Assembly: GCA_030427145.1 (NCBI GenBank)
Contig: JAUHWT010000021.1
Span: forward strand, 1-64,000
Reading direction: 5' to 3'
Length of the DNA stretch: 64,000 bases
Origin: Alphaproteobacteria bacterium
GTDB taxonomy: Bacteria; Pseudomonadota; Alphaproteobacteria; Rhodobacterales; Rhodobacteraceae
Numbering within the stretch: the stretch's first letter is position 1; each line of letters opens with the position of its first letter. The position numbers and the translations under genes are program-made. Shown piece after piece: positions 9,122-18,076 of this stretch. The notes under the pieces are model-generated. The model searched no databases, was not told the DNA's origin, and worked only from the letters and a program-made list of their open reading frames with translations.

Positions 9122-9168
9122 GTTTTGTGCCCCCTGTTTCTTTGCGTCCACCTCTTTGGGCCGCGACT

Positions 9169-9621
9169 TCAATCCACGCCGACCGGAACCATGCCGCTTG
9201 GGCCCATGGCCGTGCCGACGGCAAGCACGTCACCGTCCCGCGCCCACCCGAAATGGTTCGCCCCGGAAGGTTCGGTCCAGAAACTGCCGGGAGTCAAAGC
9301 GACCATCGACGCTTCGTCGAACTTATCACCAAAGGCCCACAGGAGCGTGCCCGAGATTATGGTGCTGTGGCGCCACGCGTCGGGATGGGCATGTGGCGGC
9401 AGCCGTGTGCCCTGTGGGACCTTGACCATGAAGGAATAGGGAGCTGCCTTCGCGGGGTCACCTGTCAGGATCGCCATCTCCATTCCCGAGTTGCCCATGG
9501 AGCGCCAGGCGAGGTCCTCGTGCAGCAGGATCACAGGCTCGTCGGCACTGGCCATGGTTGCGCAAATTGCGACAGCTGCTGAAAGAAGAAGTGGCTGGAG
9601 ATACGTCAACTTCCTGGGCAT
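9169..9621 (-). CDS. Secreted cupin-domain protein
   Basis: 150 residues with a signal peptide (LTYLQPLLLSAAVAICATMASA). The mature part is a single cupin barrel: PPHAHPDAWRHSTIISGTLL supplies metal-binding histidines and PSGANHFGWA the second motif. It is similar to periplasmic ChrR-type cupins. The upstream regulator gene and the downstream sulfotransferase-like gene face the same way, so co-expression is likely. Confidence 0.8.
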   Translation of the reverse strand: MPRKLTYLQPLLLSAAVAICATMASADEPVILLHEDLAWRSMGNSGMEMAILTGDPAKAAPYSFMVKVPQGTRLPPHAHPDAWRHSTIISGTLLWAFGDKFDEASMVALTPGSFWTEPSGANHFGWARDGDVLAVGTAMGPSGMVPVGVD

Positions 9622-9755
9622 TCCATAAATCCTTTTTTATTTGAGTTTCAAAAGTTCCTCCCCACCGGGAGAGCATTGGACCACATGCGGCTGAGCATTT
9701 CCCACCCGTCGCAGTCTGTCCACTTGCCCGACTAAAAAGATCTAAAACGGCAGTG

Positions 9756-11303
9756 TCAGCCCAGTACTTCCGCCGCCTGTGGCGGCGCGAGACCGGCGGC
9801 GACACGGAAGAACGTGTGCGCGCGCGCCAGGTAATCCGGGTTCGCGCTCAGCCAGCGTCCCGCAAGGCGGGCCTCGACCAGTTTGGGCGCGATGCGCTCG
9901 ACGGCCTGAAATGTCCCGGCAGCCTTTTCAATCCGACCCTGTCCAACGTACGCGATGGTGCCGAGGATCAACGGCGTCGCGCTCTGCGCGGCCTCGGCCA
10001 GGGCAGCCTCCGCAGCGATTGCCGTGGCGTCGTAATTGCGCGCTGCAAACTGTGCAAACCCAAGGGCGCAGAGCATCGAACCACGGGCAGGGTCCCGCGG
10101 AGAGCGCCTGAGACCGGCCTCGGCCAAGGGCACGCCAATCTCTGCACAACCATTGATCGCCTCATAAAACCCAAGCCAGCACAAGGTCACGGCGCAATTC
10201 GGGTTCATCCTGTGGGCCTGCCGCAATTCAGGGAGACCCGCCGAAACATCCTGTTTCATGAAGTGCAACTGTGCCCGGAGCCTGCGAGCCTGATAATCCG
10301 TCTTGTCGATGGTAATGGCCTGTGTCGCAGCGTCGATGCCTGCGGCCAGTGTGTCAGGAACGCTGTCGGTTGTGCCGTGGTAGACATTCCACCAGGCAAC
10401 CCAGGCCAGAACCCGCCATGCAAGCGCAGACCGCGCGTCGCGCGCCAGAGCCTGTTGCGCCATGTCCGCGGCCGCGTCGCGCGGACCCGGATCATAGGCC
10501 ATTTCGCCAGAGGAGATCGCGAACCAGGCACGCTGGGCGATACCATAGCTGGTCAGATCCTTGGGGGGAACGACGCTTATGCGTTTGGCCTCGGCCCGGT
10601 CAATCTGCGGCGAGAGGCAGGTGACGATGCTTCGCGCAACCCGCGCCTGTGTCTCGAAGTGATCGGCCATCTCCCGGTCGAAGCTCTCTGCCCACACATG
10701 CCCGCCCGTGGCCGCGTCGATCAGCTGCGCCGTGACCCGAACCCGGTCGACGCTTGCCCGCACGCTGCCTTCAACGACATAACGCACTCCCAACTCGCGC
10801 GCGACCGCGCTCAGGTCACGCGGCATCTGGCGATAAACGAAGGCGGAGTTGCGGGCGACGACGAAAAGATCGCGGAAGCGGGAAAGCTCCGTGGTGATAT
10901 CCTCGACGAACCCATCGGCGAGCCAGTCTAAAGCAGGATCACCGCCCATGGTTTCGAACGGCAGCACGACGACCGATGGCCTGTCCGGAAGCGCCAGATC
11001 CGGGCCGTGCGACAAAACGTCGAGGGCGAAGCAAAGTCCACGGCCCGGGACGGTGACAATCGCTTCCGGACCCAGAGCCCGACGCAGATTGGCGACCTGT
11101 ACGTTCAGATTGTTGTCGCCGACCACCGTGTCAGGCCAGACGACCCTCATAAGTTCGTCCCGTGGCACGACTTTGTCGCGCCGAAACACCAGCGTCTCCA
11201 GAAGATCGAAAGCACGGGACCCGATCGGAACAACTTCCCCCTCACGAAAGAGCATCCGCCTCCGACAGTCCAGGATGAACCCGTTGAAACAAAGTCGATC
11301 CAT
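9756..11303 (-). CDS. Winged-helix transcriptional regulator with TolB-like and TPR regions
   Basis: 515 residues. Positions about 1-95 form an OmpR/CadC-type winged helix (FDLLETLVFRRDKVVPRDEL, NLNVQVANLRRALG). Residues about 105-250 form the FlgO/TolB-like domain common in predicted adenylate-cyclase-type regulators (SVVVLPFETMGGDPALDWLA, ELGVRYVVEGSVRAS). The remainder is TPR-like helical repeats. No transmembrane helix is evident, unlike CadC. It probably controls the adjacent genes that follow in the same direction. No cyclase domain is present. Confidence 0.8.
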   Translation of the reverse strand: MDRLCFNGFILDCRRRMLFREGEVVPIGSRAFDLLETLVFRRDKVVPRDELMRVVWPDTVVGDNNLNVQVANLRRALGPEAIVTVPGRGLCFALDVLSHGPDLALPDRPSVVVLPFETMGGDPALDWLADGFVEDITTELSRFRDLFVVARNSAFVYRQMPRDLSAVARELGVRYVVEGSVRASVDRVRVTAQLIDAATGGHVWAESFDREMADHFETQARVARSIVTCLSPQIDRAEAKRISVVPPKDLTSYGIAQRAWFAISSGEMAYDPGPRDAAADMAQQALARDARSALAWRVLAWVAWWNVYHGTTDSVPDTLAAGIDAATQAITIDKTDYQARRLRAQLHFMKQDVSAGLPELRQAHRMNPNCAVTLCWLGFYEAINGCAEIGVPLAEAGLRRSPRDPARGSMLCALGFAQFAARNYDATAIAAEAALAEAAQSATPLILGTIAYVGQGRIEKAAGTFQAVERIAPKLVEARLAGRWLSANPDYLARAHTFFRVAAGLAPPQAAEVLG

Positions 11304-11720
11304 GATTTCTTTTTTAATCAGAATTTGTCATCGATGGTGGGACAATATCAGAATTCGCGCGTTCATCCCAATACTATGACGAGGCGTCACGTCTGTTGGC
11401 TCAAGCTTCATTAAAGAGGATCCAGGGGCCTTACCGTACTGCGAAACAAAAGGTGGCCTTGCGGCCATCCGGAAGTCGGCTTTTTACGTCGCCGCATTCC
11501 CTCTTGCGCCTGCTTGGAAAGTCCGGTTGCCGCCACACCGGACGAGTGGCGACCGGCCCTTTGATGCCGGTCAACCTTACGATCGGATGTTGCAACGCGG
11601 CGCTCCACTTCTGACATTCACGGCACCGGCATGCACCGGCCACATGCAGACCGGGAGGAGACGGATGAAGCGGCCGTGCGTGCGTATTGTCGGAGATCAG
11701 CCGTAGCACCCATTGTGCAT
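11304..11720. other. Gap without a recognised gene
   Basis: Only short frames on both strands, none with a convincing ribosome site. The regulator's promoter is probably at the left end. Nothing else could be identified. Confidence 0.4.
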
Positions 11721-12284
11721 TCAGTGATGAAACCTGGTCAGGAACTCAAGGCACCGTCCCCTGCACTACCTGCTGGCCGCCTCCGAAAAATCGGGAAGAG
11801 ATGGATCGAGAAGATAATGAACAACGCCATCATAGCGATACTCTTCCAGCTTCGCTCCCGGCTTTTAGGCACACCATTCATCGAATACCTCCTCCCCGTC
11901 GAAGGATTCAGGCTTTGCCGCATGCACCTGAACCGGTGTGCCGGCCACCAACTCAGGTCACGTTGCCGGACCGGCGATGAACAGAATACCGCTGGCGTCT
12001 GGTTTTTTCGCACATGCGCGCGCCACCGTTCCAGCTCTCATCGAAACGCGTGCAAGAACACGGCTGTAAAATTGCCTGTCAGCCACTTGCAAAGCGCGCT
12101 CTGCGGCGGCTTCAAGTCCGATGTCCTTGAGAATTGCAAGCCCGCCATCACAGGTCGCGGCTACTCATCCATCGAAGAGCTCCGGCGTCATCACATCATG
12201 GCCTGCACCGCGCCGCTCCCCGGCAAGCTCAAGTTCGACGGGTCGCAAACCCAGCACGGAAAGAATAAGCAATACTGTGGCCAT
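11721..12284 (-). pseudogene. Dienelactone hydrolase family protein with four in-frame stops
   Basis: One minus frame of 188 codons reads through as a dienelactone hydrolase: MATVLLILSVLGLRPVELEL, then MTPELFDG, VSMRAGTVARACAKKPDASG where the nucleophile motif should be, and YDGVVHYLLDPSLPDFSEAA with the catalytic-histidine region GVVHY. It is broken by TGA at 12165-12167, then another TGA, a TAA and a TAG, with no frameshift needed. The nucleophile motif, normally GxSxG or GxCxG, reads RVSMRAG. This is a point-mutated dead gene. Confidence 0.75.
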
Positions 12285-12645
12285 TTGCGACTTCCCATAT
12301 CAATATGGTCCATATTTGTTCCGTCGTGATTTTTGAAACGCGACAAGTCTTCCGCTTTCCATCCGGTCGTCATTTTTGCTCACCGACCTTGCGGCGCCAC
12401 ACTGCAAATCCCAAACCAGTGGACCGTCATGTGTCCACCGGTATCGGAAACGCTGCGTACGACAGGCCTGAGGTACTGCTGCTCGGTTCAGGTTTGACAC
12501 CCGTCGTTGCAGGCGGCCAGAGGAAGAAGCCGCTTGTGCGGCATTTGCGCCCATAACTGGCGTCCGTCGCCGGTTTGATTGTGGTGCACCGTGGGAATGG
12601 GCGCGCCTTTCTGATGCTGTGACCTCTCAATCGACAGAAAGGAGG
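12285..12645. other. Gap without a recognised gene
   Basis: A minus-strand short frame (MTTGWKAEDLSRFKNHDG) runs toward the dead hydrolase gene and might be its former leader or neighbour. Nothing in the rest is recognisable. Confidence 0.35.
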
Positions 12646-12788
12646 ACGAAAGGACTGAAGAAAAAATTTTGCCGTTGCGTGCGCGGATGATGGAGGACAT
12701 GCGCATTCGTGGGATCGGCGCCAAGGTGCAGAAATCACATATCAGGGCGATGGGGGATTTCGCGGCGTTCCCCGGGCGCTCACTATGA
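12646..12788 (+). pseudogene. Tyrosine recombinase, N-terminal fragment
   Basis: The plus frame reads EEKILPLRARMMEDMRIRGI, then AKVQKSHIRAMGDFAAFPGR and a stop. This is the SAM-like core-binding start of the XerC-like integrases that often accompany IS91-type elements (usually LRxRMIEDMRIRGMG and KTQKSHIRAIKDFAAFLGRS). The catalytic half is absent. It is a different integrase family from the relic at 6.2 kb. Confidence 0.65.
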
Positions 12789-12973
12789 GACAGGTGCCGT
12801 CGGAGGGAGGCTGCAAGGCATTTGTTGGCCGCGTCGAACGTGCACTGATCGTTGCCGCCGGTCCGGATTGAGCCGGCTCAAACGGACCCCGGAGTTTTGT
12901 CGCGGTCCGGGAAGCTGTTGCATCACGGGTTTATAATGCACCCACCAGTTTTTGGGTGATTCCGGAGGTCCAG

Positions 12974-14689
12974 ATGAAACATGCTTCACTAAGCCCAACC
13001 ACGCTGCTGGCGCTCGGCATTGCGGATATCAACAGTCGTCAACCGGTGAAAAAGGAAAATGTTCGGGACGCCGCCCAAGGTTTGATGGAGACGCTGTCCG
13101 GTGATGAAATCAGTTCGGCAGTTGACGCCATGGACGTCGAAATTGACCGGGTGGATGTTCAGTGGTCCATAGAGAGCGATGTCGCGGAATTTCGCGACAC
13201 AATCCTTGAGGCCCGGTCTCTTCTGTACAGGAGCCTGAAACTCAGATTTGACGGTGTTGACATGCTGGTGGCCAGGGTAAACCCGGATGGCTGGTCGGCC
13301 GGTGCCGCGGACATGGTGATGCAAAGAACCTGGCCGGACGGCACAATCTTCCGTTCCAGCGAAGTATGGACCCGGGTCCGGCACGGACTCGCCGCGGCCC
13401 TGAACGCGGCCGACGACTGGATCAGGCACGATCTTTACGGAACCGGCAACCGGGACAGGCTGCTTGAGGAGCATGAACCGAAGCCGAAGCGGACCGCACC
13501 CGAACAGGAAATGCCGCCGCATATGCTGTTCACTCTTGGCGAATTTCTTGAAACCAACCCGTCTTCCGACATCGTGGATATTCAGCGGCACCTGCGAGCG
13601 CAACTAAACGCGCACCTCGCGAAATGGTCGGGGCAGGCAAAACGCGCACTGCTGGAAAGCCGCACTGCGTTCCTGAAGCAATTCGGCGTCGATGAAAGCC
13701 TCGACACCCGCCGCGCGCGTAAGAAACGGCTGGAAGAGGCCCTTGAAAAGCGCGACATGTCGGAACGTCTGGACCGGCTCATGATATCCAGCGTTCCCGA
13801 AACGGTGCTGGAGGCCCTGACGCAGGGTTTTCAGGCTGCCAGTCCGGGCGCCACGACAGCCGATCTGATGGGACATCTGCGGACGGGAATGGAACGGCTT
13901 CGCGATATTCACGAACGTCTGGATGGTCTGGGCAACGCCTCCCGCTACGGATACGTGAAAACGGCGGACTTTCTTGAGCTTGCCGATTTCGACGCTGCAG
14001 CCACGGTCATTGAGGAGGTCCGCGCACTCGCGCAAAAACTGGCAGCCAAGGGGACGCCCTTTCTGCCACCAGCACCGCCACGCCGAACGCGCCGTCACCT
14101 CTATGGCGTGGACCTGCGCGGCTTTAAGATGGTGGAGCCGGAAGTGGATGATCTCCTGCCGCGGGATTCCTTCCTGAAACAGGACGTCTACGCGGCGGCC
14201 CTGAATGGTCCACCCGTGCGCTACGCAAGGGCGGCGGCGAAACTCGGCAATCATTTGGCCCGGGACCGGCAACAGATCACGAGAATGCAGTTCCGCGAAC
14301 GGCTGCAGCTGTCAATTGGCTGGTGGGAGGCAGCCACAGCCTGGTGGACCCGCCCAGACTACCCGCGAAAATGGGGCGTGCTTTCCTGCAACATGGCAAA
14401 CGCACGGGCGAAACTAAGCATGCTCAGGAACGAACCATCGGGACTCGCACCGGCCCTTGCCGAAATGCAGTCCGCAAGGGACGTACTGGAAGAAGCGGGA
14501 GAGGCATGGTGTTACGCCGCCGCCCATTCGGCATTCCTTCGCATCAGATCAGACATGATCCGGCACGGTATCGAGGCGTTGCCCGCAGGTACCGGACACG
14601 AAGCCATTCCCAAATCCGACCAAACCGGGCCAGGCTGCACTGCGTCTCCAACACTGGTCCCACCATGTTTCAAAGGTCGACCCGTGTGA
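12974..14689 (+). CDS. Large helical protein with C-terminal TPR-like repeats, function unknown
   Basis: About 571 residues from the ATG at 12974, preceded by GGAGG. No signal peptide and almost entirely helical. A charged central part (about residues 220-270, ARKKRLEEALEKRDMSERLD) may form a coiled coil. The last third looks like TPR units: SIGWWEAATAWWTRPDYPRK followed by WGVLSCNMANARAKLSMLR, the pattern of W...A...N.A..L repeats. The tail after DMIRHGIEAL (TGHEAIPKSDQTGPG onward) looks low in structure and may be foreign, so the C-terminus could be truncated. No family is recognised and no partner gene is adjacent. Confidence 0.65.
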   Translation: MKHASLSPTTLLALGIADINSRQPVKKENVRDAAQGLMETLSGDEISSAVDAMDVEIDRVDVQWSIESDVAEFRDTILEARSLLYRSLKLRFDGVDMLVARVNPDGWSAGAADMVMQRTWPDGTIFRSSEVWTRVRHGLAAALNAADDWIRHDLYGTGNRDRLLEEHEPKPKRTAPEQEMPPHMLFTLGEFLETNPSSDIVDIQRHLRAQLNAHLAKWSGQAKRALLESRTAFLKQFGVDESLDTRRARKKRLEEALEKRDMSERLDRLMISSVPETVLEALTQGFQAASPGATTADLMGHLRTGMERLRDIHERLDGLGNASRYGYVKTADFLELADFDAAATVIEEVRALAQKLAAKGTPFLPPAPPRRTRRHLYGVDLRGFKMVEPEVDDLLPRDSFLKQDVYAAALNGPPVRYARAAAKLGNHLARDRQQITRMQFRERLQLSIGWWEAATAWWTRPDYPRKWGVLSCNMANARAKLSMLRNEPSGLAPALAEMQSARDVLEEAGEAWCYAAAHSAFLRIRSDMIRHGIEALPAGTGHEAIPKSDQTGPGCTASPTLVPPCFKGRPV

Positions 14690-14927
14690 GAAGGACGCCT
14701 GTTCGGAAACCTGACCGGCGCCCGGTGGTCCGCCTTCGACACCTGTTTATCAGACCGCTCAGCGATCGAATGCCCTGACGGATCATCTGCCTCCGGCAAG
14801 AGCCATCTGACGAATTTCCGATGCCGGGGGAAATGAGACCCGTGCATGGAACGCGCTTTTGGATGTCGTACCAAAATGTTGACGCTTCTGATTTGAACCC
14901 GCGCCGGTCCTGGACGGAAGACGGCCA

Positions 14928-15635
14928 CTACGCTGCGCCGAGTGCGGCGACCATCATTCGTACTTCGGTCTCGGATGTTTCGAAACGACCCCCCGGCGGA
15001 TCGAAATCCGAAAATGCCGGATCCCCCGTAACAGCTCTGCGGCAGGCGGCATGAGCCTCGGTTGCGCCGGTCACCGCAAGTACATGTGAAACATTTTCCG
15101 GCGTGAGGCCGCATCCGGGCATTACAGATATCCTCCCGGCGGCCTGAGAAACCATCTTTCGGATGAGGTGAACCCCGTCCGGTGCGAGGGGTTTCGCGCC
15201 GGACGTCAAAACGCGTTCAAAGCCAAGTGCAATCGCCTGTTCCATGGCCACCAACGGGTCGGGAACCACGTCAATCACACGGTGCAGCGTCTTGCCGAGT
15301 CCTCCGGCCGCTGTGACCAGTCGCTCCAGCAGGGCAATGTTGAGCGTTCCGTCGGAGAGTTGCGCGCCCAGCACAACACCCGCCAGTCCTGCCTCGCGGG
15401 CAATGGCGATATCAGCCAGCATGATATTCGTGTCGGCATCGGAAAATACAAAAAGGCCGCTACGTGGCCGGATCATCGCGTAGCAGGGCACTGGCAATCC
15501 AGCCGCAGCCCTCATCAATCCGGCGGATGGCGTCAATCCACCCTCAGATAGTGACGAACAGAGTTCTATACGTCCCGCACCGCCGTTTATTGCGGCCTGG
15601 GCTCCTTCAAGAGTGTCAACGCAGACTTCCAACAT
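14928..15635 (-). CDS. cutC: CutC family protein
   Basis: 235 residues, the normal length. It begins MLEVCVDTLEGAQAAINGGA and continues RIELCSSLSEGGLTPSAGLM, CYAMIRPRSGLFVFSD, TLHRVIDVVPDPL, GFERVLTSGA and MPGCGLTPENV, all conserved in the CutC TIM barrel. It was historically linked to copper homeostasis, though direct involvement is disputed for many members. It is a stand-alone gene between the TPR-like protein and transposase relics. Confidence 0.9.
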   Translation of the reverse strand: MLEVCVDTLEGAQAAINGGAGRIELCSSLSEGGLTPSAGLMRAAAGLPVPCYAMIRPRSGLFVFSDADTNIMLADIAIAREAGLAGVVLGAQLSDGTLNIALLERLVTAAGGLGKTLHRVIDVVPDPLVAMEQAIALGFERVLTSGAKPLAPDGVHLIRKMVSQAAGRISVMPGCGLTPENVSHVLAVTGATEAHAACRRAVTGDPAFSDFDPPGGRFETSETEVRMMVAALGAA

Positions 15636-15919
15636 ACTCCAACCTTACTACTGCAGAATATCCCAATGTTTACGGGAACCACTCAAAAACTATTCGGCCC
15701 ATATGTATGTCCCGACTGCTGTTCGCAAATAATTTCTGGCATGTTCTCGGAAGTCGCTCATACGTATCCGGCCTACTGATCGACACGCGGGTCGTGGCCC
15801 TGTTGGGGTTACGCACGCGCCGTGGTCTAATTAGCGGCAAGGTCCAAATTGACCGAATGGGCCGTCAGACTCTGGGGGCGTAATTGTTCCGTTTCATGCT
15901 TTCTGTCAGTCGCGAAGTC
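15636..15919. other. No recognised gene
   Basis: Between cutC and the transposase relic. It presumably contains the cutC promoter. Nothing else is identifiable. Confidence 0.4.
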
Positions 15920-16078
15920 CTCTGGGTCGATCCGGCTTATACGCCGACAGCAACCTCGTCTCTGGGCCCGTCAAACGCCGTCTTGTGTCTCAAAATGCTC
16001 CACGCCATTCGCGCCAGCTTGTTGGCCAAGGCGGCAGCAAGCTTGTTGCGGTTTGGCCTGCTGCCGGTTTCGTGGACG
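15920..16078 (-). pseudogene. Transposase C-terminal remnant (IS110-like)
   Basis: The minus frame reads VHETGSRPNRNKLAAALANK followed by LARMAWSILRHKTAFDG. The pattern KLAA.ALANK.AR..W..LR is typical near the end of IS110-family transposases. There is no start or catalytic part. Assignment is tentative because only about 50 residues remain. Confidence 0.45.
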
Positions 16079-16083
16079 GCAAC

Positions 16084-16200
16084 TTAAGCTTTCATAGCCC
16101 GCTCCTCAAAGATTATCGGACTTAGATAACCAATGGTCGAGTAACGACGCCTGGGGTGGGCTCTGAGGGCCGCTTGCAGCATCACGCGCTCAATCCAATG
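16084..16200 (-). pseudogene. IS3-family OrfB C-terminal remnant
   Basis: The minus frame reads AALRAHPRRRYSTIGYLSPI then IFEERAMKA and a TAA at 16084-16086. RRR.STIGYLSP..FE is the classic end of IS3-family integrase-type transposases. It abuts the other transposase remnant, showing stacked insertions. Confidence 0.65.
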
Positions 16201-16262
16201 CAGGCCACAGGATGGCTCTTGACGCGGCCGGGCTATTGCGCGTGCGAGCAGGTTTCACAGGA

Positions 16263-16402
16263 CAGGCTCGAACTCAGCGTTTGCCTGCTGGGCCGCGCCG
16301 CGCGGGTCTCTGACGAGGGCGATGACCGTATCCTCGGCGCTCATCAACCAGAGGCGCAGGTTCGTCGATCCCCAGTATGAGGCGACTCAGGCGGCGGAGG
16401 CA
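16263..16402 (-). pseudogene. Possible phospholipase D-like fragment
   Basis: The minus frame reads ASYWGSTNLRLWLMSAEDTV then IALVRDPRGAAQQANAEFEP and a TGA. It resembles the region after the second HKD motif of PLD-family proteins (GSxNLxxxSxxxxxEvxvvvxDpxxA). The HKD motif itself is not present. Weak call. Confidence 0.3.
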
Positions 16403-16405
16403 ATG

Positions 16406-17293
16406 TCAGGTTGCTACATTTTGTTTATGCAGCGGGCCCGAACTGTGCGGATGCACTGATAGGGTCATTGCAATCCGGTACTCTTGTTTAGGGCGCAAGG
16501 CCGTCAGGCCATTTGGCCCAGTGTGCGTTTCGCCGCTGACATGCGATTGCGGCTCTACGGCAAAGCGGTTCAGCGCTGGGTCGGCGTAGAACATCAAGAC
16601 CGTCGTGCCGATTGAAGTGAGGGTCAGATCGTATTCAAGGCAGGGTTGACTGATGTTTGCGGTGCCCTTCCAACCAGAATAGCATTCATTGCGCCAACCC
16701 GCCGGTAGACTGCGCCCCAGCTTGTAATCGGCGGCGTCCGGCACGGGGACGTGTCCCATTGGCAGGTGACCAGGGCCTTCGGGCCAGAGTGTACTGGCCT
16801 CAAAACGAAGCGTGGTGTCGGGATGCCTCGGAAAGAAGGGATGAAACCCCAGCCCGACTGGAACGGTAGCAGAGCCGTCGTTCACGGCCCGGAGGCTCAG
16901 GGTCAAGCCCGTCTCCGAAAGTCGCATCCGATAGCCAAGGCTCAAGTTATAGCCGTGATCGAGCAGGCGCAGGGTCAGGTGACATTGATCCGTCTCAACC
17001 TGCGCGACGTGCCACGGACGATGCCACGCCCAACCGTGCAGGCAGAGCGGATCGTCGGTATTGGGCGAAAGATCGGCAGTGCGCCCTGCAATGGTCAGAC
17101 GGTTGTCACGCACCCGGTTCGCGAAGGGCGACATAGGGAACAACGCAGATTGCCCTGCGTCCTGCGGGCTTGGACAGGCTGCTGCCAGAATGGGCAGACG
17201 GCCAGAGGCGGTCACGAGGTCAAGCGACCGAATGGACGCGCCCTGATCCGGATCGACCGAAAGGTTGAGCCTGTCGGAGGACAACTCAATCAT
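16406..17293 (-). CDS. Aldose 1-epimerase
   Basis: About 295 residues from the ATG at 17291-17293. GalM-type mutarotase that interconverts alpha and beta anomers of hexoses or pentoses. Features: FPMSPFANRVRDNRLTIAG near residue 55, LHGWAWHRPWHV with a catalytic-histidine position, GLGFHPFFPR with the second histidine, and FAVEPQSHVSG with the glutamate near the end. It is the last gene of the leftward sugar operon, so it prepares the sugar anomer for the dehydrogenase. Confidence 0.85.
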   Translation of the reverse strand: MIELSSDRLNLSVDPDQGASIRSLDLVTASGRLPILAAACPSPQDAGQSALFPMSPFANRVRDNRLTIAGRTADLSPNTDDPLCLHGWAWHRPWHVAQVETDQCHLTLRLLDHGYNLSLGYRMRLSETGLTLSLRAVNDGSATVPVGLGFHPFFPRHPDTTLRFEASTLWPEGPGHLPMGHVPVPDAADYKLGRSLPAGWRNECYSGWKGTANISQPCLEYDLTLTSIGTTVLMFYADPALNRFAVEPQSHVSGETHTGPNGLTALRPKQEYRIAMTLSVHPHSSGPLHKQNVAT

Positions 17294-17314
17294 GGCCAAA
17301 AGAAGGGAGGGCGG

Positions 17315-18070
17315 TCACGGGTGATTTCCCGGGTTGCCCGTTTCGAACGCAGCAATACGGTTCAGTTCCCCCGCTGCGAGCGCAACCAACCCGGTCATCA
17401 ATTCACGCGCGCTGTCGGCGTCGCGCATCCGGATCGCCTCGAGTACGGCGCCATGCGTTTCCAGCGAGGCCTCAAGGTTCTCCGACGCGCGCGTGGTCAG
17501 GCGGAAGCTCATGCGCAGCGCCGATCCGATAACAGCACCGAAATTGGCGAAGATGTCGTTTTTTGACGCCATAAGGATAGACTGGTGGAAGTCCTCGTCC
17601 GCCTCGACGGTTCCTTCGATGTCGCCTGTCGCACCGGCGCACATGCGGTCGTATGCGGTCTGGATACGCCCAAGGTCCGTCCCGTCAGCGCGCAACGCAG
17701 CCATTTCGGCGGCAGCCGGTTCAATGACCTGCCGCGCTTCGGTCAAGGAACGGATGAAGCTGGCGTCCGGAGGCAGGCGTTCGCGCCAGGCAAGGATATC
17801 GCTGTCGAGATGATTCCACTGCTCTGACGGCAACACGACGGTTCCGATGCGTGGACGGCTTTCGATCAGACCCTTGCCGGCGAGCATCCGCACGCTTTCG
17901 CGCAGGGCCGTCCGGCTGACCTCCATCTCCTGGCTCAACTCTGCCTCTGTCGGCAGACGGCTGCCGGGCGAAAATTCGCCCGACAGGATTCTCCGTGCCA
18001 GCGTACTGGTCACCATTTCACGTTGGCGCGGAGGTATGCTTCGCAGCGGTCCTGTCCTGTTAATCGCCAT
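17315..18070 (-). CDS. FadR-family (GntR) transcriptional regulator
   Basis: 251 residues. N-terminal winged helix: LARRILSGEFSPGSRLPTEA then ELSQEMEVSRTALRESVRML. The C-terminal FCD ligand-binding domain follows (TEARQVIEPAAAEMAALRAD, EADEDFHQSIL with metal or ligand residues, LETHGAVLEAIRMRDADSAR). It sits inside the sugar transport and oxidation operon and is probably its repressor, released by the sugar acid or a downstream metabolite. The palindrome in front of the operon is a candidate target. Confidence 0.85.
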   Translation of the reverse strand: MAINRTGPLRSIPPRQREMVTSTLARRILSGEFSPGSRLPTEAELSQEMEVSRTALRESVRMLAGKGLIESRPRIGTVVLPSEQWNHLDSDILAWRERLPPDASFIRSLTEARQVIEPAAAEMAALRADGTDLGRIQTAYDRMCAGATGDIEGTVEADEDFHQSILMASKNDIFANFGAVIGSALRMSFRLTTRASENLEASLETHGAVLEAIRMRDADSARELMTGLVALAAGELNRIAAFETGNPGNHP

Positions 18071-18076
18071 GCGTCC

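Noticed and set aside
9753..10931. 392-residue plus frame opposite the winged-helix regulator
   Set aside because: Antisense shadow of a GC-rich gene with recognisable domains; no ribosome site or family.
11721..12284. Stop-codon recoding in the dienelactone hydrolase frame
   Set aside because: TGA, TAA and TAG all occur inside, and the nucleophile motif is degraded; decay is the simpler reading.
11631..12329. 232-residue plus frame
   Set aside because: Lies over the decayed dienelactone hydrolase, whose minus-strand reading is far more convincing.
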